Position numbers and translations under genes: made by a program. 64,000 bases of DNA from Piper betle (Eukaryota; Streptophyta; Magnoliopsida; Piperales; Piperaceae): positions 124,001 to 188,000 of the forward strand of contig JAURVB010000725.1 in assembly GCA_033002965.1 (NCBI GenBank), written 5' to 3'. Each line of letters starts with the position of its first letter. The stretch's first letter is position 1. Below, piece by piece: positions 49,430-58,776 of this stretch. The notes under the pieces are model-generated. The model was not told the DNA's origin. It saw only the letters and a program-made list of their open reading frames with translations, and ran no database searches.

Positions 49430-50060
49430 TAAATTATTTAGAATTAGTTATTATTTTTTACTTGAGAAAGAGTCAAATCAATTTTTAATTACGAGAATAT
49501 CACCGACCCATTTCCGTCCCTCCGATGCTCCCTTGGCGCTGCCTCCTTCTCCGTCACCCACACCCAATCCGCCTCGCCCCCACCGGTGGACCTGCCCCGC
49601 CAGCCTCAACCATCCCCACCACCCCTACCTGTCCCCTACGACCCTGCCCCCCACGGTCGCCGCCACCCACCACTATGGCCGCCCCGACCCCGCCCCACTC
49701 CCCTCACCCCCCACCATTGGTGGCCCCACCAATCCCTCGCACCGCCCCCACCCGTCTCGTGCCCCCCCCCTCCCCACACACACCACGTTGTCGGCCTCTT
49801 TCTTCCCCCCTCTCCCTTGTTCGCCTCACCCTCACCCGAGTCTGACCACCGTGGGCCACCGCCATGGCCGGCCCCAGCATCCCCAGCCTCGCCACTGACC
49901 CCTCGCCCGGTCTCGCATCCCCTCGTGGCGAATCGGCCGATTCTTGCAATGTCGAGAATTAGCTTAAATCGGTTCGAATCGGCCTGAATCGACTGATTTT
50001 TTACCCTATTTTTAATCAAAACGACTCGATTTTATTTTGACTCAATTTTTCACGGGGCCA
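49430..50060 (+). repeat. Fragment of the GC-block LTR-like family immediately upstream of the reductase gene
   Basis: Shows the family order seen at 17155 and 19060: 'gttattattttttacttgag', a run to 'aattacgagaatatc', the GC-rich block (49510-49930), then 'cgaatcggcctgaatcg' and 'cgattttattttgactc'. The overlapping proline-rich frames at 49525-49987 and their antisense are block artefacts. It ends about 170 bases before the reductase start codon. Confidence 0.6.
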
Positions 50061-50226
50061 AGCAAAAAATTCGAATCAACACCCGTCTCATTATCAAAGT
50101 ACGTACGTATCGAACAAGATCACCGATCGTTGTCAAGTCCGCCATTTTCGCCGATGCCATTGTTGTTGTTGCATTGCGTTGGTTCAAATTTTGCAGCGGG
50201 GTGGTTTGATCATCAACCTTATCACA

Positions 50227-50470
50227 ATGGGAGATGATATTCATTGCTTCACCCTCAACACTGGCGCGGCGATGCCGGCAGTAGGCCTCGGAACATGGCA
50301 GTCTCCCACCGGAGAAGTTGGGGCCGCCGTCGTTGCCGCCGTTAAGGTGATAGTTCCAATGTGTCTTGTTTTGTTGCTTTTGACGGCGAAAATCGCAACA
50401 AATGGCCCGTTTTGGTTGGCACTGCTTCTTATTATTTTGTTTTACGTTTACGTTTTTTTTTGGCTTATTT

Positions 50471-50513
<43 letters not shown>

Positions 50514-53286
50514 GTATATAATTTGAAGGGGATGTGATCATGAATCCATGATCAGTATCTTTCATCTTATATATTTTTTTGAGACGTTGGGGCATAGGAT
50601 TTTGTGTTGCGTTGGTTAATAAACGTTACAGAACCATGTCCAAACTCAGAGGCACAATCAATCCTTAGATCATTTTCCTTTAATTATGCTGGTGAAAGTT
50701 TAGGATCATGTATGATGATTGTGGTTGATTTAGTTTTCTTTTCTTTCTTTTTTTCGATTAAGTCTAATTTCGAAAGTGAAAATAACTAGAGGATCACTTT
50801 CCTTTATTTATATTGGTGAAAGTTTAGGATCATATATATGATAGCTGTTGATATAGAAATTGAAAATAACTAAAGATTTCATTGAGACATTGGAAATAAC
50901 TAAAGATTTCAATTACATGTTTAGTTTTCTTCTTTTTTATTTCAGGATCAAGCCTAATTTAGAAATTGAAAATAATTAAAGATTTCATTATGAATTTAGC
51001 AGCGCTCTCATAGGGTTTTTTTTCCCCAATTTAGCATTTGTTTTTCAAACTCCGCATTTAATTTTATGTTATGAAAATGTAATGTTATGTTATGAAAATT
51101 TATGGGGTACCAATCATACACATGCTATATCATTTCATATGTGAGCAAATAAAACGAATAAATAAGATACATAAGACCGTAATTTTCATGTTGGCTGTGG
51201 TGAGAACGAGAATGTTGAGCTAGAAAATATAATTATTTGCAGGCAGGGTACAGGCACATCGATTGTGCACGCGTATATGGCAATGAAAAGGAGGTAACTA
51301 CATTATTTCTCTCCATTGTATTTATCCTGCAAATGTTTCATTTCTTTTACTCTGTTCATTCATGCTTACTCTTCCAATATTCTTTCTTTCTCCATTAGGT
51401 AGGTAATGCTTTGAAAAAGCTGTTTGAAGAGGGTATAGTGAGGCGTGAAGACTTGTTTATCACTTCCAAACTCTGGTTTGTTTTACTTGTCGTTATATTT
51501 ATAACTTGAAATGCTGTTATTGATGCTTGGGTGTTTTTGGTCGTAGAAAAATATTGTATGATGACATTTATGTATTTGGATATTGTAATTGTTTCAGGTG
51601 TAGCGATCATGATCCTGAGGATGTGCCTGAGGCCATGAACAAGACTTTAGAAGAGCTGCAGCTTGATTATATCGACCTCTACCTTGTAAGCTAATTAATT
51701 TCTCGGGATCCAATACGTCACTCTTTCAATGCGGAGGACTAAAAATGTGAAATGAGTAGCTGTTTAATTTGTAGATGAAAATCAATATATAACCTATATT
51801 ACTTCTGATGTAGTTGTAGTTCGGTTATAAAGATACTATTAATGTTTTCTATGACTTGGGGGAGTTAAATCAAATTAATCGTAGAATCTTGAATCTTAGT
51901 TCAAGTTTGACTCATTATGTCAGAGAATCGACTCAAGGTGTTTTTGAAGTTACATTAATGGATTTTGAAACAATATGCTTCTAAGGCGTTGATGCGTTTT
52001 ATTGTATGGAAGTATCTCCTTGCATACTTCTTGTTAGCATTCCCAAAGGACTAACCATGCATGGCCAGATGTTTTTACTCGACAAGATTAATTATATGTT
52101 TTTCTATTGTATAATTGGCATGAAAATTTTGGTTAAATATGATGTGTCTGCAGATTCATTGGCCATTTAGGACTAAAAGCATCGGCTGGCTTTAAACCTG
52201 AGAACTTCTTGCCACTGGACATACCCGGTACATGGAAGGCCATGGAGAAGCTTTATGATTCTGGAAAATCTAAGGCAATTGGAGTCAGCAATTTTTCAAC
52301 AAAGAAGTTGGATGATCTGATTAATATTGCTCGAGTTACCCCTGCTGTCAACCAGGTTGAGTGCCATCTTGGTTGGCAGCAGGCTAAGCTCAGGGAGTTC
52401 TGTCAATCAAAAGGAGTCCACTTAACCGTAATCTTGTCATTTCAACTGCAGCTCAAGCATTTTTTCAGTCCACTGTTTCTGGAAACTATGTGAGTGATGA
52501 GAAATAATGTCATATTGCAGGCTTACTCTCCCTTGGGTTCTCCTGGGACTAAATGGATCGAAAGTGATGTGTTGCAAAACCCAGTTTTAATGACAGCAGC
52601 AGAGAAGCTGGGTAAAACTCCTGGACAGGTTGCTTTACGCTGGGGTCTGCAAATGGGGCAGACTGTGCTTCCCAAAAGCACCAAGGATCACAGGATCAAG
52701 GAAAACTTTGATGTGTTTGGATGGTCAATTCCTGATGACATAATGGCCAAGTTTTCTGAGATTGCACAGGCTAGTATACTATTTTTTGTCTTTTATTTGC
52801 CTCAACTAAGAAGTCTTCTTTGAAAAAAGGATCTTATTTTAGGATCTAGCTAATGATAAATGACAAATTTGATATTATTAGGACATAAGCATTGATAGAG
52901 TAGCGTACCTTATCAAAGACTGTATGCAAAGATTTTTCATTGGGCTTATATTTGGTTATTTTACAGCAACCCGCTTGTTTTAGTTTACAAATAAGTGAGG
53001 TTAATGGGAAGTTATTATACATTGTTACTGGTCGATTCATAGCAAGACATATTTAGTACATTTGAGAAATAGAATGAATTTTTACTGTCTAATATTTGTC
53101 AAGAATGAATTTTACTGTCTAATATTTGTCAAGAAAATGCATTGTGGAAAGGATTAGATGCTCCATATTAATGACATTGACAGTTTGTATGCAATGCAGA
53201 AGAGGCTACTTCGAGGCCAATTTGCCGTTCATGAAACTCTGAGCCCTTACAAAAGCGTGGAAGAGCTTTGGGATGGTGAAATCTGA
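50227..53286 (+). CDS. Aldo-keto reductase, AKR4C-type, 7 exons, frame break in exon 5
   Basis: NADPH-dependent cytosolic reductase of aldehydes/ketones; plant AKR4C members detoxify reactive carbonyls and reduce sugars or steroids. Exons: 50227-50346, 51243-51293, 51399-51475, 51598-51685, 52154-52427, 52521-52769, 53200-53286 (stop TGA). The catalytic tetrad is present: Asp47 and Tyr52 ([11 protein letters not shown]), Lys81 (TSKLW), His114 (IHWP). NADPH-site segments follow: [40 protein letters not shown]-terminus EELWDGEI. Summed exons are 946 bases, one more than a multiple of three. The break is at 52175-52178, where IHWPFRTK is followed by four A and GFKPENF continues in another frame. 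Otherwise about 314 residues, normal for the family. The last intron needs a GC donor (CAG|gctagt) at 52770. The exon 1 start is supported by the family N-terminus ([17 protein letters not shown]). Confidence 0.88.
50474..50509. repeat. (TA)n microsatellite in intron 1 of the reductase gene
   Basis: Uninterrupted TA tract of about 36 bases, likely length-variable between individuals. Confidence 0.9.
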
Positions 53287-53997
53287 GCTGGTGGAAATTT
53301 GATTTGCAAGTTTCAAGGAGCTATAGTTGTTTGCCTTTTTACATCAGTCTTAAATGGTTTCATATGTAGCTAGCACTTTGGTAAATAACCACTTTCTTTG
53401 GTAGATTGAAAAAATTATCTGTTTTGATGAAGAATAATAATACCATATCAGAACAGATTTAGCATTATTCCGAGATCCCAACATGGGATTAGGTTTTAGA
53501 AAGGAGGTTTTTTTCTAAACCACTACATTCTAGTTGCCGGGGCTACTTTAGACAACTTGGTTGATTTGCATATATAAATCCTTAACAAATTTAGACCTTC
53601 AAAGATTGCCAGGTAACGGGTTTCATGATATGGGACCGCGTGGACGAAATGATGTGAATCCTTTGCAGGTGGTAATCTTCACAATGTGATCGTATAAACA
53701 AGAAAGACCTCCAGATTAGGATTAAGATTATAGATATATTTTTATTTTTATTTTTATTTTAGGGTAACAGAGAAGATTTCATTGGCATTATTGTACTGTG
53801 ATTAAATATGTAGCATATACGATAATGCTAATAAGAACAAGATTATGATTCTATTAGATTACTATTGGGTACACCAATACCAAATGAAATGATCTAGATT
53901 TCAAATCTGCATGATTGCGATTAAGATTATCAATATATTCTTGAAAATTAGAAAATATTCTTATGAAGGGTAGAAATAATTAGGATAAGGATACAAA
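53287..53997. other. 3' flank of the reductase gene
   Basis: Contains the presumed 3' leader and polyadenylation region of the reductase (AT-rich, about 53300-53450). No further gene. Confidence 0.5.
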
Positions 53998-55235
53998 CAT
54001 ACTACAAGGTGGGTGGCAGTGGGTGGCCAGAAAGGAAAAGGAAAACGGTAAGAGAGGGGGAAGGAAGGGAAGTAGTGGTGAGGCGGCGATGGCACTGGCC
54101 AATGGTGGGGTGGCTCGGTAAAATAGGGGAAAAGGAAATAGGTTTAGGTGTCGGGGTAGTTTCGTAATAAAAATTTGACTCGCTCTCGACTTGTGTTAAT
54201 ATTATGAAATACATCCTAAAAAATATTTAAAAAATACAGTAAAATGTCATCAAATAAAATAATCGATTTTTAAGTCAAATAACATTCTCTAAACTTAATA
54301 ATCCACCAAAAACTAATAAATAACGCACCCTAACACAGTAAACGGCCTAAAACTAATTTTACAATCCACTATATAAAAATAATAATAAACTAGCATACTT
54401 GGGTATACATGACCCTCATAGCTCTTACACTAAGCCCAACCTTGACTCAACGTATGAGCTATAAGGTCATGTGTACCTAAATACATGATGATAACGTCAT
54501 AAATACAATAAAAAAATAAATTATTAGAATATATAAGAGTATGCTAATTTTTTTTTATACAGTAGATCGAAGAATTAGTTTTAGGTTATTTTCCTTATTT
54601 TGATGCATTATTTATTAATTTTGAGTGGGTTATTAAGTTTAGAACATGTTATTCAAGTTAGAACTCGATTATTTTATTTTATGATATTTTAATGTATTTT
54701 TTAATATTTTTTGGGATGTATTTCGTAATATTGACACGAGTCAGGAGTGAGTCAAGTTTTTATTACAAAATTACCATCGTTTCATTTTTCTTCACCAACC
54801 TATTTTCTCTCCAACCGGCCGATGACTCTGTTTTGCTACACCACCACCACCGACAACCTTACTACCGCCATCACCTGCACCACCGTCGGCCAATGCGGCG
54901 ATCGCCTTTCACTTCCTTTCCCCTCTTTTTCTTTCCCTTACCCTGTTCGCCGCCCTTCCTGCTCTGTTTCGTGGAGTGCTCATAGCTGGTCGCCTCGATG
55001 TTGTCGTCTTGTCGTCGACCCTCCCTCATCGTCGTCAACCTCCATCCAACTTGAAGTGCCGCTCGGGGACAAGAAAGCCGCCACCTTTTCTCGTATTGCA
55101 TTGCAAGTTGCTCACGCCACCACCGGCAATCGTCGGTCACCATCAGGGACCATCCTGCCCCCTTTCCCAACTCTTCCCCAAGCCTGGACGGCACGTGCCA
55201 TAGCGACCATGGGTGACCCAGGGGTAGGGAGGGAT
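53998..55235. repeat. Head-to-head inverted pair of LTR-like family copies
   Basis: The left arm (53998-54440, minus sense) and right arm (about 54445-54790, plus sense) read the same series away from the centre near 54443: 'ggtcatgt.tac', 'ttagttttagg', 'ttattaagtttaga', 'cgattattttat', 'gtattttttaa', 'gatgtatttc', 'gagtcaa.tttttattac'. Each arm then enters a GC-rich block (left 54000-54160, right 54780-55200). The short frames in both arms are shadows of the GC blocks. Confidence 0.65.
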
Positions 55236-55240
55236 TTAAT

Positions 55241-55275
55241 TTTCAGCCATTGGATTCAATCCAACGGTTGAAAAT
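55241..55275. repeat. CCATTGGAT/ATCCAACGG hairpin
   Basis: TTTCAGCCATTGGAT and ATCCAACGGTTGAAAA form an imperfect stem around a short loop, followed about 30 bases on by a TATATATATA tract. Same design as the ends of the elements at 41106-41735 and 55311-57470. Confidence 0.6.
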
Positions 55276-55310
55276 AAACATACAACACAACCAGTATAGA
55301 TTTATTTTTC

Positions 55311-57405
55311 CCATATATATATAGCTACCATGCGCTGCATCAAAATGCAGCGCATTGGCAGCGTTTTTATTCTGGGCCGTTGGATGAAAATCCAACGGCC
55401 CAGATCTGTTTTCATTTTTCACTCCTCCCCCATTTCTCCTGTGTCCGCCTCCTTCCTATCGCCGCCGGATTCCGCCGCCCCCCCCCGGCCCCGCCCTGCC
55501 CCGCCCCTCGCCCCGCTGGCCCTGGCCCTGGCGACATCCGCAGCATCGGTCCCCGAACGCCTAGCCCACAGCTCGCGGTGCCCCACCCTGGGCCGCCACC
55601 TTCTGCCCCTGCCCCCGCCAGCGGCCGCAGGCCGCCCCCCCCGCCTGCGCAGCTGGCGGTGGGCTGGCGCGGCAAAATAGAAGGGGGATATAAATAGGGA
55701 GGTAGTTCAGGTAATAAAATTTTGACTCGATCCCTACTCGAGTAAGTTTTATTACGAAATAAATATTAAAATGAAATATCGTGTGAGCGATATACAATGC
55801 GCTGCAAAACTTAACTCGAGTCGGGATCGGTCAAGTTTTTATTAAGAAATAAATTTTAAAAAATAAAATAATTTCATAAAAAACTTGACTCAATCTCGAC
55901 TCGTATCAAGTTCATATTATAAAATAATTTTTTTAAAAACTTAATTCGATCGCCAAATAAATTTATTACAAAATAAATTTAAAAAGATAAAATAATTTCA
56001 TAATAAAACTTAATTAGATCTCACTCGAGTCAATAATATGAAATAAATTTAAAATATATAAAATAATTTTGTAATAAAAACCTGACTCGATCATGTGCGG
56101 GACCGAGTCAAGTTTTTATTACAAAATAAATTTATTACCGAATAAATTTTTATTACAAAAATAAATTTTAAAAAATAAAATAATTCCGTAATAAATTATT
56201 TTAACCTCGAGTCGGGAACGAATAAAGTTTTTATTAAGAAATTATTTTATTTAATTTTTTTTGTCTGCCGCCTCAGGGCTGGATGGGCCTCCTCAGAAAT
56301 ACATGGCGCTTGTCTCATGTGGAGCCAATAAAATTTTTATTACAAAATTATTTTATTTTTAAAATTTATTTCTTAATATTGACTCAATCTTGTGGAGGAT
56401 CGAGTCAAGTTTTATTACTAAAATTATTTTATTTTATTTTTAAATTAATTTCATAATATTGACTCGATCCCATACCAAATCGAGTCAAGTTTTTATTATA
56501 AAAATTTATTTTTCAAATTTATTTTGTAATCGGGCAAGAGAGGTCAGGGGCTGCAGAGGCGAGGCTGCGGGCCTGGTCGGTGGAGGGCATGGGGCAGCGG
56601 GTGTGGGGGACGGGGCAGGGTGTGGGTGGTGGCAGGAGGCGATCGGCAAGCGACAGCGTCGACCGGGAGCTATTCAAAATTTTATTTTATGTTATTTTAT
56701 TTTAAAATTTTATTTCATAAAATTAACTCGATTAAGGAGCGAGTCAAGTTTTTATTTTATTATATTTATTTTTAAAATTTATTTCGTAAATTTGACTCAA
56801 GTCGAGAACGAGTCAAATTTTTATTACGAAATTGCCGTCGCTCCTCTGTTCCCTCGTCGCGCCATCGCCGGCGGTGATGCAATGACGGCAGCGTGGAGGT
56901 GGCCAGGGCAGCAGACGGCGGGGAGGAACTCGGTTGACCGGCGGGCGGCGGCGGGGGTGGGGCGAAACGGGCGGCCTGGGAGGGTGGCGGAAACAAGCAG
57001 GGGCGAAACAGGCGGCGGGGGTGGGGCGAAACAGGCGGCGGGGGGGCGGGGAACCGGGCGGGGCTGAGGGAACACGGGGCAGGTGGGGGGGGAGGGCTGC
57101 GGGCAGGGGTCGGGCGAGGGCGAGGCGGCCGAAGGGCGGTGGCGGGGGCAGGGGAAACAGGGAACGCCGGGGGAAGGCTGCGGGCGGGGGCGCGGCGGCC
57201 GACGGGGCGGGGGGAACCAAGGCAGGTGGGGGGAGGGCTGCGGGCGGAGGCGGGACGGGGCCAGGGCCGGCGGGGGCGGGGCGGCGTGAACAGGGGGAGG
57301 GGAGAAGATTAAAAAAATTTATATCCGGGCCGTTGGATTTTCATCCAACGGCCCAGATTTGTTACGCGCAGTGCGCTGCATTTTCATGCAGCGCACTGTA
57401 GCACG

Positions 57406-57470
<65 letters not shown>
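55311..57470. mobile_element. GC-rich element with double-hairpin inverted ends between TA tracts
   Basis: Left end: a TA tract, then a GCGCTGCAT/ATGCAGCGC hairpin (55331-55354) and a GGGCCGTTGGAT/ATCCAACGGCCC hairpin (55374-55401). Right end in mirror order: a GGGCCGTTGGAT/ATCCAACGGCCC hairpin (57327-57354), a GTGCGCTGCA/TGCAGCGCAC hairpin (57370-57397) and a 60-base (TA)n tract (57409-57470). The roughly 80-base termini are thus inverted repeats, each made of two palindromes. Inside are GC-rich blocks (55430-55680, 56830-57300) and the GACTCGAGTC array. The alanine/glycine/proline frames here are not genes. Confidence 0.6.
55700..56850. repeat. Degenerate tandem array of GACTCGAGTC / TTTTATTACGAAAT units
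   Basis: About ten imperfect units alternate a CGAGTCAAGTTTTTATTAC part with an AATAAATTTTAAAAAATAAA part and its reverse complement, so the array is itself semi-palindromic. The same unit occurs once, ahead of the GC block, in each LTR-like family member (near 17570, 19470, 49470, 54750). It looks like local amplification of an element-internal segment. Two or three GC-rich pieces (56265-56310, 56530-56670) interrupt it. Confidence 0.6.
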
Positions 57471-57477
<7 letters not shown>

Positions 57478-57517
57478 TGAGATGTGTTGTTGTGTGCTGC
57501 ATGAAAATGGAGAGCAT

Positions 57518-57915
57518 CAGTAGCGCATAAAATCTGGGCCGCCTATCCAGATCCGGCGGCCCATCCTCCTCAGCGCCCTACCCCCGACTGGGCACCCCAC
57601 CGCCGGCGTGAGCACCCTGGCACCCCACCCACGGCCCACCTATCCGCCCACATCCAGATCTAGCACCCCACCCGCCACAGCCCGTGGCCCACCGCCGCCG
57701 GCCACAACCCACTCGCCAGTAGCGCATAAAATCTAGGCCGCCTATCCAAATCCGGCGGCCCATCCTCCTCGGCGCCCTCCCCCCGGCTGAGCACCCCACC
57801 GCCGGCGTGAGCACCCTAGCACTCCACCCGCGGCCCACCGGCCGGCCACATCCAGATCTAGCACCCCACCCGCCACAGCCCGTGGCCCACCGCCGCCGAC
57901 ACAACCCACTAGCCA
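57518..57915 (+). repeat. Direct duplication, period 199 bases, GC-rich
   Basis: Two adjacent copies, each starting CAGTAGCGCATAAAATCT (57518 and 57717) and running through GGCCGCCTATCC, CCGGCGTGAGCACCCT and CATCCAGATCTAGCACCCCA, with scattered substitutions. It lies in the proline/histidine-rich frame region, which I regard as non-coding transposon DNA. Confidence 0.8.
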
Positions 57916-58254
57916 CTACCCCCAGCCTGCGGCCTGGGCCATCGCCTACCCGCCCACAGCCCACCTACCCCTGCCCATGGCCCACCCGTCCACTCGCCAC
58001 TACCCACCGCCGCGGCCACCATGTCACCACCCCCTACCACCGCCCGGGCCCTCCACCACCGCTGGCCGGCCACCCCACCACTGCCGCAGCCCCCACCACC
58101 ACTTGCGGCCACCACACCACCGCCCCCGCCATCACACAAGCCTCCACCACCGCCGGCCGACTGTCACAAGTCTGGTCTACCCTAGAGGAACCCCGTGACA
58201 CCGGCCACCCCGCCACCGCCCACAGCCACCACGCCACCGGCCCTGCCTGTTCCA

Positions 58255-58445
58255 ACTCGACTAAATAAAAACTTGACTCGGTATCAACTCGAGTCAAGTT
58301 AATAAAAAATGACTCGGTCTCGACTCAAGTAAAGTAAATAAATAATTGACTCCGTTTCGACTCAACTTAACAAAAATTAACCCGATATCGACTCGAGTCA
58401 AGTTAATAAAAAAATGACTCGGTCTCGATTGTAGTTAATATTCTT
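58255..58445. repeat. Short array of ACTCGAGTCAAGTTAATAAAAA units
   Basis: Four to five repeats of a GACTCGGTCTCGACTC / AAGTTAATAAAAAA unit of roughly 40-50 bases, a relative of the array at 55700-56850. A GC-rich histidine/proline block (57916-58250) precedes it. Confidence 0.6.
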
Positions 58446-58776
58446 ATAATATTTAAATAAATCAGAAACAAGACATAGGAGATCCGTCTTATATAACTTT
58501 CTTGTATATGATGAATACAAATACAAACTTACAAGTTACAAAAGTGTGAAATTTGATTAAAGCAAATAACAATTCATGGTAACAAGTTATAAATTCGGAG
58601 TTATCATAGTCGTTTTGCATCACTGCTTTGACATTCGCCATCATTGCACTGATGCCCCTGAATAGACTCCATGACTCCACTTTCAGATGGAACAATTTGT
58701 TGCCTATATATTTAAAAACAAAACATGGAAAATAATCACAAAAAATATATATAACAAACATCAAAAGAAGGGTTTA

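Noticed and set aside
54747..55680. Proline/serine-rich frames (up to 174 codons)
   Set aside because: Same reason: transposon GC block, no conserved domain, frames on both strands.
56459..57401. Glycine/alanine-rich frames up to 202 codons, and antisense frames
   Set aside because: Low-complexity GC block with the element's right-end hairpins inside the frame; not a gene.
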